From positions 15,736,708 through 15,800,707 of the forward strand of contig CM033391.1 of the NCBI GenBank assembly GCA_019426215.1: a DNA stretch of 64,000 nucleotides, given 5' to 3'. Position numbers and translations under genes: made by a program. The notes beneath the pieces were generated by a model that worked only from the letters and a program-made list of their open reading frames with translations, ran no database searches and had not been told where the DNA came from. The DNA comes from Buddleja alternifolia. Taxonomy: Eukaryota; Streptophyta; Magnoliopsida; Lamiales; Scrophulariaceae. Numbering within the stretch: position 1 is the first letter of the stretch; every line of letters begins with the position of its first letter. Positions 24,701-34,841 of the stretch are shown one piece after another.

Positions 24701-27700
24701 AACACAGGATTGGAGGTAATGTGAAGGGCAGCTTGGTTATCACACCAAAGTTTTGCTGGCATTGAGATTTTAAGACCCACTTCAGTTAATAACTGATATA
24801 TCCACATTATTTCACACGTAGACTGAGCCATAGCTCTATACTCTGATTCGGCACTAGAGCGGGATACAACACGTTGTTTCTTGCTTTTCCATGACACTAA
24901 ATTTCCGCCAAAGAAGACACAATAACCTGTGGTAGATCTTCGATCTATTTTAGATCCTGCCCAATCTGCATCTGAATAGCACTCTATACGAATGTGACTA
25001 TGATTCTTATAAAGTATACCTCGTCCAGGTGCTCCCTTTAAGTAGCACAAGATGTGTTCTAGAGCAGCCCAATGATGAACAGTTGGAGCAGACATAAATT
25101 GACTCACATTGCTAACACAATATGCGATATCAGGGCGAGTAACTGTGAGATAGTTCAGTTTCCCCACTAACCTTCTATACCTCTCTGGATCCTCAAATAA
25201 GTCTCCTTCATTAGTGAGTTGTAGATTAGGTGGCATCGGAGTACTGCATGGTTTAGCTCCTATCTTTCCTGTCTCTGTTAACAGATCAAGCACATATTTC
25301 CTTTGTGATAAGAAGATGCCTTTCTTGCTCCTTGTTACCTCAACTCCCAAAAAATACTTCAACGATCCTAAATCCTTTGTGTGGAACTGACTGTGAAGAA
25401 AAGACTTCAAGGATGATATTCCCATAGCATCACTTCCGGTAATAATAATATCATCTACATATACAACAAAGAGAATAACGCCGGATGGAGAGTGTTTATA
25501 AAATACTGAATGATCAGACTTACTCATATTCATTCCAAACTTTTCAACTGCTTGACTGAATTTGCCAAACCACGCACGAGGGCTCTGTTTCAAACCATAC
25601 AGAGCCTTTCGAAGGCGACAAACTTTCCCATACTCCCCCTGAGCAACAAACCCAGGTGGTTGCTCCATGTAAACCTCTTCGAGTAAGTCTCCATGTAAGA
25701 AAGCATTTTTGATGTCTAACTGGTGCAAGGGCCAATCATGAGTGGCAGCCATAGACATGAATAACCGAACAGAGGTCAATTTAGCCACAGGAGAGAAAGT
25801 TTCAGAGTAATCCACACCATAAGTCTGGGCATAACCTTTAGCGACAAGGCGAGCTTTAAGTCTAGCCACAGAGCCATCGGGATTCATTTTGATTACAAAG
25901 ACCCATTTACAGCCGATAGCCGTCTTACCTGCAGGTAAAGTTACTAAATTCCAAGTACCATTAACGTCTAAAGCATTCACCTCTTCTAGCATAGCCGCAT
26001 GCCAACCAGGATGAGACAAGGCTTCACGAACAGTTTTAGGCAAAGATACAGAATCAAGAGAAGCAACGAACGAATATGTAGAAGATGATAAATGATCATA
26101 AGAAACAAAAGAGGAAATGGGATACGTGCACTGGCGTGATGGATCCGATGACGAAGTTGAAACCGGTGCAGGACATGTAATGGAAGGATCCGGCCGTCTG
26201 GAATAGACATGATGAATGGGTGGACGAGATTGAGGGAGTGCTGCAGGAGCAACAATTGGCGCCGGATAGGTAATGTGGTAAACCAACAAATTGTCATCCT
26301 CCCCCTGACTAGCATTAGGATGAGAAGAGACCGGAAAGAAGGAGCAATGTTCCATAAAAGTAACGTCAGTAGACACAAGATATTTGCTAATACTAGGACA
26401 ATAACACCGATAACCTTTTTGTAACCGAGAGTAACCGAGAAAAACACATTTGACTGATTTGGGATCTAACTTGGTAACATGAGGACGAACATCCCGAACA
26501 AAACAAGTACTTCCAAATAAGCGAGGTTCAATAGGAAATAAAGATTTTGTCGGAAAAAGGATACTATAAGGAATCTCACCATGAAGAACAGAAGATGGCA
26601 TACGATTAATGAGGAAGCAGGCTGTTGACACAGCATCAGCCCAAAAACATTTAGGAACATTTGTTTGGAATAAGAGGGCTCTGGCTGTCTCAAGCAGATG
26701 ACGATTTTTCCTTTCAGCTACGCCATTCTGAGATGGCGTATCAACACAAGAGGATTGATGAAGAATGCCATTGTTAACCATATAAGTCTGAAAAGAAGCA
26801 GAAAAATATTCTTTGGCATTGTCACTGCGCAAAGTACGCACGGAAGTATTAAATTGCGTTTTAATTTCAGCACAGAAAGCCGTAAATTTGGTAAAGAGTT
26901 CAGACCGATTTTTCATAAAATAAGTCCAAGTCATGCGAGAGAAATCATGAACAAAAGTGACAAAATACCGAAATCCAGGTTTTGACACAACAGGACAAGG
27001 ACCCCAAACATCTGAGTGAACTAATTCAAAAGGAGAACTTACTCTTTTATTGACACGAGGAACAGAAGGTAACCGATGATGTTTGGCAAACTGACACGAC
27101 TCACAATCTAAAGAGGACACATTATGAAACTGGGGACAAAGTTTCTTTAACGAAGGGAAAGAAGGGTGTCCTAACCGACAATGGGCTTCAAAAGGAGTTA
27201 CTACTGCTGAGCAAGCAGTAGATCGGGGCATCTGTGTCGGAATATCCAATAGGTAGAGACCTCCTGATACATGTCCTTTACCAATAATCTTCTTCGTCAC
27301 AAGATCCTGAAATAAGCAATAATCTGGAAAAAATGAGACAACAATTGAGAGCACGTGTGATTTGGCTCACAGACAGTAAATTAAAAGAGAAATCGGGTAA
27401 ACTTAAGACATGTGCTAAAGAAAGCGATGAAGTGGGATGAACAGTGCCGGAACCAAGAACATTTGATGTAGAACCATCGGCTAAAGTTACATTGCGTGAA
27501 GAGGGGTGTGGTGTAAAACCGGTGAAAATATTAGGATTACCTGTCATGTGATTTGAAGCACCTGAGTCAATGACCCATTGGAATGAAGAGGAAAGGAGAC
27601 ATGTATTTGGGGTACCTGACTCAGCAGGTGCAATAATGGAGGGAGATGAAGTTCTCAATGTTTCCTGATACTGACGAAATTGAGCAAATAAATCTGCAGA

Positions 27701-30700
27701 TATAGTAACTGTCCCGGACTCCTGTGTGGTACCCATATGATACTAATATCCACAACCAAACAAGAATTTGACCCAAACAAACTTTCCAACCAAAATCAGC
27801 ACAATCAGCTGAAAAACAGAGCAGACTAGCAACCAACGGAAGCACAAACCGAAAAAGTAAACCCAAATCCAAAAAAAAAAAAAACAAATAGCAAAGGAAG
27901 CAGCGAAAAGCCGGAACGGAATTATTGCAGTCGACCCAAATCAGATTATATAATCGTCTCGCAGCAACAGTAAATCAGAAGGACCAAAATCTAATTATTT
28001 TTTTTAATGAACAGTAATAACCAATTGAATAAATGAACAGTAGCACAAAGAGCAGCCGGATAGCAAAATAAACCTGCCGGAGGGACTCGACAGTGACAGA
28101 CGACACCGGAGACGGAAGCCGGAAACCGTGGCTCAAGACCACGCGCCCTCACGCGCCGGCGCGTGATTTAGAGCGAAAAGGACGACAGCGCGTGAGACCC
28201 ACGCGCAGCTCGGAACAATGAACGGCGTTCGTGGAAAGGCCGGAAATGGGACGCCGATCCTTCCTGGAGGGGTGGTGAGATAAACGGAGACCGCGATGGC
28301 GGCGACTGAAGCCGAAACAGTGGACGAGGGCGGAAAAGATGCGGAGGGCGCGTGTGCCTCACTCGCCGGCCGGTGGACTGCCGGATTTTGGGGGTTGGCC
28401 GGAAATGAGGAGGTGCGTCTTCCTTGGGGGGTGGTGAGAACAAACGGTCACTCGAACGAGGGGACCCGGAAAAGATGCAAATGTTGCACACTTGGGCAAC
28501 CAAAAAAATTGAACCAGAATTTTCTAATTTGAAACCTGCTGTGATACCATGTAAACTAAGATGGAGTAATTTCCCATACATTGATATGAGGTATACACAC
28601 CTATTTATATACACAAGTTACATCTAAAGTAGGTAATAAAATAGAAAACCAATCCCTAAATTCCTTCCTTAGATTCAGCCATGTACTCTCCCACTTCCTT
28701 AATATATGACACTTTATAACAGTAAGAAAGAGAATGTGTTGGAGAATTGAATTATGTAATTAATGAAAAGAGAGAATGAAGTGATTGAATTGATGAAATG
28801 ATGAGTAGTTATATAGGGGAATGTGTAGTAGGATTTAAAATTTGAGTATTTTCTGTAGAATTTACCTTGAAGTGTGCATTTTCATTTTTTGATGGTCTAA
28901 AAAATCAAAATGCACTTAAAAAACACAAGCATACAGAGCCTTAGATTTTCTGTTGAGTGATACTACGTATGTTATGAGATGAGATATTTGGGGAGATACA
29001 TCTAACTAAATAGATGAGTTCCCAAATCACTCTACAACTTCTACTCTTTCTAGAAGAGTCCTAATTCAACCAAATATGGATACAATCTGGGTCACGGGTT
29101 ACGACCCGACCCATGCAATCCAACAGGTGGAAACCAACTCTACAGCCAAAGAGATTAGAGATTTTTTCCCCATTGGTTCTCTAAAAGATTCCAATCTTCT
29201 CCCAATTATTTTGTTTTGCCACATCTTGCTAACGGATATACCTTTGTCTCTTCCCCAGAAAATGCCAACCCCCTCCTAATCTTCTCCAACTTACTGCCCT
29301 TTGCAGAACCGACTGATGAATCAATGGCCATCTCTAGAAACCTATACTGTCATTGCACAATGCAAATTGCGGAACTGAATTTTTCCTGCGATTATATTTA
29401 CGTATCCTATATAATTCTATCAATTAACCAAATGAACCCTTGGGACATGTTATTCTAATATCATATAGAATTTACATAAAATATTTTGCACAAACAAACG
29501 GTCAATGTTTCATTAGGACGAGAGCAGCTGCTTTTGACGTGTCTTTGCTCAGCAATCTTAAGTTTTGCAAGGTATCAAACTTTTAAAATTCTTCACTATA
29601 TGCCCATAAACATAAATATCATGTCAACCAAATGTGCTACGTGAAAGGACCGAAATTAATGAAAGGGACAGTAAAGAAGAAAACAATTGATACCCTCTGT
29701 GATGTTGAGAGACATTTAGTAACTAGATGCAGCAGATGTTGTGGCATGTTTATATCTTATAACATGTAATGAATTTAATTAACATGTTGCTGACTGTCCT
29801 CTTTGACTGCTATATATATTGACCTATCCATTATAGTTTGTAGAGGGCCATTTGTAGGATGATCCTGAATGTAGTAGAGGATGTATGAATTGTTATGGGC
29901 ATCTAGTTAAGCACATGCTTGCTTGAGCAAGGCCATTGAAAAGAATAATAATTCTGTATGACATTTATATGATATAAAAAAGGTAGCTTATGTTGACAAT
30001 CCATTTTGTTCCGTCATACATTTTGCTTTATGTCAATTTATCGTGTGCACAATTGTCTAGGAAATCAGTTTCCTTTGTAATGGTGCCTTGTTAATGAGAA
30101 CCATCCTATTGTTACGTCTTACCTACAGGCTGGTGCTCAGGAGAAATTTATGAGGATTAAGCATGCATATAACTCACTGCTGAACTCTAAATCCAGAGGG
30201 AAGTATGATGCTGGAAATCAAGAGTCCGATTTCTCTTATTCTGCAACTGGAAGATACCAGACGAAGACTAGAGAAGCTGAAGAAGAATTCTACGGATTTG
30301 GTAAAAATACTTGCTGCTAAAACCCACTATTCTGCCTATCTTTTGAGAACTCTTTTTTGGTTTAATTGGTTTCTGTCATAGGAAGTACTTATGGGTAACT
30401 AGATTATAAGAAGCATCATTCACATACTAATGATATAAGAGAAACTGTGTGCGGTTTTTGTTCGTGGAGATTTGTGGTTAAATTATTTTAATTCAAGTTT
30501 ACTTCTTTCTTGTGATGTTGGCACATATATATAGTATCAAAGCATAAACAAAGTTAAAGGTTATTGCCTGTTCATGAAATCCAAAGACAGACTGTTGTGG
30601 CACTTATTACTAGGGTTCAGTATATGTCTCCCACTTTGGTAGTAACCAACTAGGTGTGTAAAATCGGATGTCATGAAGTGAAATGATGACATCTTCATTT

Positions 30701-33700
30701 ATCGGTCAACGGCTTACAACTACTTGGGTGCATACCAAAGTGCGTGACATGGAGTGAGCCTATTACTAGATAGATGTCAATGTGGCTAAGGTCTAATTTC
30801 ACTGTATTTGATGTGAGAACTACCCTTTCCGTAACTTATTAAGTACTTTTTTCTAATATGTGATTGGATATTCAAATCTGTTTTGTCTAACTATAAAACC
30901 TTTCCATCTATCGTAGAACTAATACAAAATTTTTGTTTGCTCCTTCCAGAAATCTCTCATGCTTTTCACCAGCATGTTTTGCACTGCAAAAGGTCAAGAC
31001 TATATCTGATCAACAATATGACGTCTACTTAATATTATATGTGCCAACTGAAAACCTATTGACAGATAGATGAGAAAAGCCAATGATGTTTCTAGAATGA
31101 AGCAAAATAAATTTTTGAATGCAGAACTATCTTTTAGGAACTTTGAGTGGATAAAGAAGAATATTGGTTTCAAATAACCGGATAAGTGCATTTATTATTA
31201 TTTTTTAAATCCATATTTTTTATCACTTAATTTGAAGATTCAAGATGTAAGAATTTTTCGAATGCCAAGAAGAAAAAGAAATAAAAGAGTTTCATATGTT
31301 ATAAAAAAGTGAATAAATGTGGTCTTATATATGTATATCATGTGTGTGCAGTTATTCCACACTAGAACACCCCTAATATGCTTAATATACACCAGTAGTT
31401 TTGTTTGGACAAAGCTACTCTCTGTCATGCTTTTTTTCTTTCCAATTCCAATGAAGAACATCTACGCGAGTAAGCAGTTTAAAATCCAATAATAGATTGC
31501 CATGGATTCCTCACTATTAATGTTGTTGATGCAAATCTTTATACATTCTGTGAAATCCAAATAATTCCAAAGTGATTGGAGAATTAGAACCTTCAGTTAA
31601 TCGGACAATAGTGTTTTATCCAAGATGGAGTTAATGGAACAACCATATTTTGTCATAAAAACCGTGAAAACTTTAAGACTTTTGAACTGCCATCCACTTT
31701 GGCACTACAGCCAAAGCTATTAACTTGTACTAAAGATGTTTTTTAACTGGAGGGAGGAAATGAAAAGCTAAAAGAAAAACTTGGAGTTTTAAGAGGGGTC
31801 GGATGTTCTTAAATGTGCTTTGTTTCCATTATTCATTTGTTGGAGATCAAGAGAGAAGTGGAGGGCTGTGACTCACAGAACTTAGTGGTATTGTACATGG
31901 TGTGTGGGAGTTTCAGTGTTTGGGGAGAACATGAATCATCATTGTGCATAATTCCTTCATTTGTCCTATTTTTAGGTTACTACATCAGGGTTATTATTCC
32001 ATTTTATGTATATGCATGACTTCCTGTAATATATTTTGAAACCATACTCAAGTAACCAAGATAGCTAGTTCACAATAACGTCTTTTCTACCATATGATAT
32101 ACTGTTACTAATGGTAGCTTTGCTCCTTCCGTTGTCACTCATCTGTCTGTTTAGTATGCATTTATTTTTAGTTACCAAAGAGAGCAGGAAATATTATTCA
32201 TTTGTCCTCAAAACTTAGAAGAAACTTTTACATCATAAATTAAAAACAAAACTAATGCTGATTTTTATGTTTGAATGACGAAATATTGAGTAAACCAAAT
32301 GTGCAAGATACTTTATGTTTTTATTTTATTTCTTATGCAAATTACAATTGGTTCTGTACAAAACTATTGATTTCATTTGTTATTAAGACTGGCATGAGCG
32401 CACCCTGAAAAGTTTATACATTTTGTATATACGTATACATCACTGCTCTCTCTGTCTCTCGCTACGGTCTGCCCTCATGCATAACCAAAATACGGTAAAC
32501 AACTAAAGGTGTCACTAATGACGAAAAACTTAGTGTTGACTTTTTAGTTGGTTGTTTGTGAGCATAATGGCATGAATGTTCTCCCCTGTAACATTTTGTT
32601 TTAATTATTGATGAAAAGAAGCACGTCTTCAATTAAAGATAATGTAATTGGTCACAGTCATCAACAAATATATAAAGTATGAATTGTTCCATCAACTGCT
32701 TATACTGCTGACCATCCCTAGACCTAATCAGTTATTTCATCAACTGCGGCATTAGTTGATCAATTCACGAGATAGCTAGCAATCTTTTCTAATAGTCTCT
32801 TCATATGCTAGATGTATATGAGATATGGCGTCATTCAGCAGTATATCTTACCCATATACAGGAATTGTGAAAAAATGTATGTTCTTATAGTAACCCCTCC
32901 AATGATGCAGGTAACTTTATGAGGGATGTCCAAATAACGATAGGTAGATTTTTATACTCCTGGCAGGATCACAAGAGCCAATAATTCCCTTACCTCAATG
33001 TTAAATTATTTTGGACTCTTTCTATTTATTTCTCTAGCTAATGGCACTATTTGTTAAGATGGTCAAGTTAATTTTCTTTTTTTTGGTTAGCGCAGAGGAT
33101 TTCTTCAGAGATGTTCAGGATGAATTCCGCAACTGGGAGGCAAGTGTTGGTACACAAGGAAAACCAAAGAGCTTGTGGGAAGAATTGGCGGTGAGATGTT
33201 ATTGTAAAGAAGAGATGTTTTTTGGTTGGTGTATTTGTGGTTGAATGAAATACTGAAGACCAACTATCACCATTGGTCCCTCGAGTCTTATTTTGTCTCA
33301 CTTTCGTCCTTAGTCTTACTTTTGTCTCACTTCCGTACCTCAAGTCTAAAATTCGCCTTGATCCCTCGCAAAATCATCTTACTTTAGTCCCTGAGGTCAT
33401 TAATTCCATTAGGAATTGACGGAAAGTGAATATTCTTTTTTGATGATGCCCTTGCATGTGGGAATATTCCATCCAAACGAGGAAAATTCCATCAATTACT
33501 ACTGATGGAATTGTGACCTCGGGGACCATAGTGAGACGATTTTGGAAGTCGAGGGACAACTAAGACACATTTTAGACATGAGGAAGAACAAAAGTAAGAT
33601 TTATGGACCACCAGGGGTGTATAGAATTTGGCCAATATTTAATAACGGTAACGATTTATGTTGGTCAGGAAATTGGAGAAGAGTTTGTTGAGTTCTTAGA

Positions 33701-33887
33701 GAAAGAGCTGAACATTACAGATACAGCAGAGGTTGAGAAGGATGAAGAAAGGTCTTCGAATGGATCAAAGGAAAGCAGCAAAAGTGGTGAAGGAAAGGAG
33801 GAAGCAGATGAAAGGAGCAGCATTGATGACAATATTGATGAGATTGAAGCAACACTTGCCCAATTAAAAAAGGAATTGGGTCTCTAA
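15714..33887 (+). CDS. Chloroplast-targeted J-domain (DnaJ type III/C) co-chaperone, four exons
   Basis: Exons: 15714-16082, 30129-30300, 33096-33190 and 33669-33887; all introns are GT-AG and phases join in frame to 284 residues. The start is the ATG at 15714; an in-frame GTG at 15690 is not a plant start. Residues 1 to about 85 are Ser/Thr/His/Arg-rich, like a transit peptide. The J-domain spans about 89-150 ([13 protein letters not shown]…HPD at 117-119…KSRGKYD). A conserved tail ([14 protein letters not shown]…[10 protein letters not shown]…[11 protein letters not shown]) follows, then an acidic, Ser-rich C-terminus. J-proteins stimulate Hsp70 ATP hydrolysis through HPD. The tail resembles Arabidopsis plastid DJC-type proteins; I cannot fix the exact orthologue. 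Intron 1 is 14,046 bp because of nested retroelements; intron 3 holds a foldback MITE. Confidence 0.88.
16083..16948 (+). other. Start of J-protein intron 1
   Basis: Intron sequence from donor GTATGTGT to the copia B insertion. No coding segment or structured element is recognised. Confidence 0.7.
16949..17384 (-). repeat. 3' LTR of copia B
   Basis: A 436-bp LTR matching 23850-24103 plus 28944-29125. Next to its inner edge the minus strand reads GTATGAGTGCGAGA before TGTTGGA, the polypurine tract. Confidence 0.92.
17385..18462 (-). other. 3' untranslated region of copia B
   Basis: About 1.08 kb between the pol stop and the polypurine tract. It contains a 17-base A tract near 17550 and an open stretch on the minus strand at 17866-18156 with no recognisable domain. 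No gene is called. Confidence 0.5.
18463..18958 (-). pseudogene. copia B RNase H
   Basis: Two overlapping minus-strand frames cover the domain. The first (from 18958) shows [23 protein letters not shown] and the second (from 18750) [28 protein letters not shown] and the pol C-terminus [12 protein letters not shown] before a stop. The frameshift between them inactivates the domain, which would normally degrade the RNA strand during reverse transcription. Confidence 0.87.
19109..19923 (-). pseudogene. copia B reverse transcriptase with mutated catalytic motif
   Basis: Minus-strand frames at 19923-19726 ([33 protein letters not shown]) and 19690-19109 ([46 protein letters not shown]) together make the copia RT. 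The catalytic YVDD box reads YVDS: the second aspartate codon at 19421-19423 is AGC. This change alone should abolish polymerase activity, on top of the frameshifts. Confidence 0.88.
19924..21508 (-). pseudogene. copia B protease and integrase
   Basis: The minus-strand frame 21426-20689 carries the end of protease ([21 protein letters not shown]), the pre-integrase finger ([13 protein letters not shown], with [10 protein letters not shown] replacing the usual CxxC) and the integrase core ([12 protein letters not shown]…[10 protein letters not shown]). A second frame at 20734-20540 continues with [18 protein letters not shown]. The protease active site near 21505 is degenerate in other frames, and the linker down to 19924 is broken. 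The first Cys of the second CxxC pair is retained but spacing is altered. Confidence 0.82.
21514..22435 (-). pseudogene. copia B gag
   Basis: Gag begins with [30 protein letters not shown] (minus strand from about 22420). It shifts frame into a [16 protein letters not shown]…[22 protein letters not shown] segment (UBN2-type gag fold), and ends in a basic linker with a zinc knuckle near 21640. In the knuckle the first Cys of CxxC is Phe, so zinc binding is probably lost. Several frameshifts and stops. Confidence 0.82.
22436..23849 (-). other. 5' leader of copia B with GC-rich tandem duplication and primer-binding site
   Basis: The stretch between the 5' LTR and gag has no ORF with recognisable domains. 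At 23834-23848 the complement of a Met-initiator primer-binding site is seen (minus strand GTGGTATATCAGAGCC, with two extra bases AT). A 125-bp GC-rich unit is duplicated at 22864-22988 and 22989-23113. Confidence 0.7.
22864..23113. repeat. 125-bp GC-rich tandem duplication in the copia B leader
   Basis: Two adjacent copies begin CCAAACAGCCCCTTAGCTGC at 22864 and 22989. Each contains a string of CGGCT/CCGGT pentamers. The second copy starts with the perfect 19-base palindrome CCTTAGCTG-C-CAGCTAAGG (22999-23017); the first has one mismatch. Confidence 0.85.
23850..24103 (-). repeat. copia B 5' LTR, left portion
   Basis: Matches 16949 to about 17212 of the other LTR and stops at the TTA target of the nested MITE. 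The remainder of the LTR is at 28944-29125. Confidence 0.9.
24329..24500 (-). repeat. 3' LTR of copia C
   Basis: 172 bp, TGTAAACTAAG…TTTATAACA on the plus strand (ends TG…CA in both orientations). The adjoining complement of TTGAGGGGGAG is the polypurine tract, and the pol stop codon TGA lies inside that tract. Confidence 0.94.
24508..27736 (-). pseudogene. copia C protease-integrase-RT-RNase H, one frameshift
   Basis: The frame from 27736 has a short gag remnant ([16 protein letters not shown]) and the protease motif [13 protein letters not shown]. It overlaps, with a change of frame near 27310-27350, a 948-residue frame ending at 24508. That frame contains the pre-integrase finger (HCRLGHPS…[10 protein letters not shown]), integrase core ([38 protein letters not shown]), RT ([30 protein letters not shown], the intact catalytic [11 protein letters not shown]) and RNase H ([43 protein letters not shown]). 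Only the single frameshift is visible in ~1,070 codons, so the copy is recent. Gag's capsid and zinc knuckle are absent. Confidence 0.92.
27737..28549 (-). other. copia C leader in place of gag
   Basis: About 810 bp where gag would be expected. It is GC-rich between 28080 and 28500 and contains a diverged direct repeat of ~50 bp (GGCCGGAAATG…GGGGTGGTGAGA at about 28239 and 28397). The minus-strand open stretch 28168-28614 is Pro/Arg/Ser-rich and crosses the LTR boundary, so it is not taken as a gene. Confidence 0.55.
28550..28721 (-). repeat. 5' LTR of copia C
   Basis: 172 bp, one visible difference from 24329-24500 (TATATATACAAG versus TATATACACAAG). Immediately inside it the minus strand reads TGGTATCACAGC, the primer-binding site. 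Confidence 0.94.
28944..29125 (-). repeat. copia B 5' LTR, right portion
   Basis: Resumes after the MITE at GATTTTCTGTTGAG and matches the end of the left LTR through GCAATCCAACA; followed by GGTGG, the target duplication. Confidence 0.92.
29131..30128 (+). other. End of J-protein intron 1
   Basis: Unique intron sequence between the copia B target site and the acceptor TTACCTACAG at 30128. No other gene or element is recognised. Confidence 0.7.
30301..33095 (+). other. J-protein intron 2
   Basis: A 2.8-kb AT-rich intron from donor GTAAAAAT to acceptor TTAGCGCAG. Open stretches inside it have no recognisable domains. I see no further structured element. Confidence 0.7.
33270..33603. repeat. 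Foldback MITE in J-protein intron 3
   Basis: The left half (GGTCCCTCGAGTCTTATTTT…TAGTCCCTGAGGTCAT) is imperfectly complementary to the right half (GACCTCGGGGACCATAGTGAGACG…AAGTCGAGGGACAACT). This gives a long hairpin centred near 33430-33500. It accounts for most of the 478-bp intron 3. Exact ends and target duplication are not resolved. Confidence 0.55.
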
Positions 33888-34841
33888 GTTAAATATTTTG
33901 TGTTTGAGTGAACTCTAAGTTTGGTCCCTTTTGGCATTGTTGTATATGTGGCTAAAGAACCTCGGTTTTCAGTTGATATATGTGATTACGAAGATCTTTG
34001 TTTAAAATATCTTACAAGTTCATGATTTTTTGGAACTTATAAAATGTTGAACCTTACAATAAAAATTAGTTTTTTTTTTTAAGTGTTTCGGTGAAGCAGC
34101 TTAATAAAGTACAAATAATGTTATGTAACTAAGATGATTAAACTAGAAAATTTTGTTAAGATCTTTTAGCTATGATATCTTAACTTATTAACTTTTATTT
34201 CAAGAGAAATTTGTTAAGATCTTAAAAAATAAGCTACAATCTCTTAAGACGTATTTTTCACTAATTTCTTCTATTTGTTTGACAAAAAACATTCAAGATA
34301 TAAATGCGCTATTCCTGGTCTGATCAAATGGCGAAGTTCCATAGGAGAGAGATCCACTTGAGAATTTAGGATGTTGCATTGTAATCAAACTGAAAAGTTC
34401 GCAAACGATATCTTCAATTTCAAGTTCTACCAGCAGCGTAGGAATTAGTTTGTACTTGGTTCATCTTTTCTTTTCTCTTTCTTTTTCAACAGAAGTAATG
34501 GGTTAATCTTTGAATATGAACAATAAAACGAATTGCTGCTTCATTAAATAATAATTAAAAAAAAGTCCAGCATACAAAACAAGCATAAAGTCTAATTCTC
34601 CATAATTCTAGCGCCACTTTTATTCCTCTTCAATGCAGCAAATCAGTGCGAACTGCCGTGTATGACAGTATGAAAGATAGCTAACGTGCATCCTACATAA
34701 TAAATTATATGGAATAAATAATTCAACACAATACACAAAAGCAATCCAGAAAAATTACCACTCTTTGATTAACAACTAAATCTCAACTCAAAATTCTGTA
34801 AATCCCGAGAGAATATGCAAAATGGCAGCTCCTACTTACTC
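33888..34841. other. Convergent spacer between J-protein and TOC75 genes
   Basis: Both 3' UTRs must lie in these 954 bases. AATAAA occurs on the plus strand at 34058-34063, about 170 bases after the J-protein stop. On the minus strand AATAAA (complement of 34619-34624) lies about 220 bases after the TOC75 stop. Both are candidate poly(A) signals. Confidence 0.4.

Larger units (their letters stand above)
24329..28721 (-). mobile_element. Young Ty1/copia element lacking most of gag (copia C)
   Basis: The 172-bp LTRs at 24329-24500 and 28550-28721 differ at one base that I can see. They are flanked by a perfect GTAAG duplication (24324-24328, 28722-28726). A TGGTATCAC primer-binding site (minus strand, next to 28550) and a TTGAGGGGGAG polypurine tract (next to 24500) are canonical. 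Pol is nearly intact but gag is reduced to a short remnant, so total length is only 4393 bp. Confidence 0.95.
24104..28940. mobile_element. PIF/Harbinger (Tourist-like) MITE, split by copia C
   Basis: Terminal inverted repeats begin GGCTTTGTATGGTTGTGTTTT (with AAACACAAGCATACAGAGCC at the right end, about 18 of 20 matching). They are flanked by TTA at 24101-24103 and 28941-28943, the three-base duplication of Harbinger elements. Excluding copia C the MITE is about 440 bp and AT-rich, without transposase. It sits inside the copia B 5' LTR. Confidence 0.85.
16949..29125 (-). mobile_element. Ty1/copia retrotransposon (copia B) in intron 1, with nested insertions
   Basis: It is bounded by LTRs starting TGTTGGATC and ending GCAATCCAACA, with a perfect 5-bp duplication GGTGG at 16944-16948 and 29126-29130. 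Coding order on the minus strand is gag, protease, integrase, RT, RNase H (from 22435 down to 18463), all with stops or frameshifts. The right (5') LTR is split by a MITE that in turn contains another copia element. The RT catalytic motif reads YVDS instead of YVDD. The element is antisense to the host gene. Confidence 0.93.

Noticed and set aside
28168..28614. Pro/Arg-rich 148-codon gene on the minus strand
   Set aside because: It begins in the copia C LTR, has no domain and follows GC composition.
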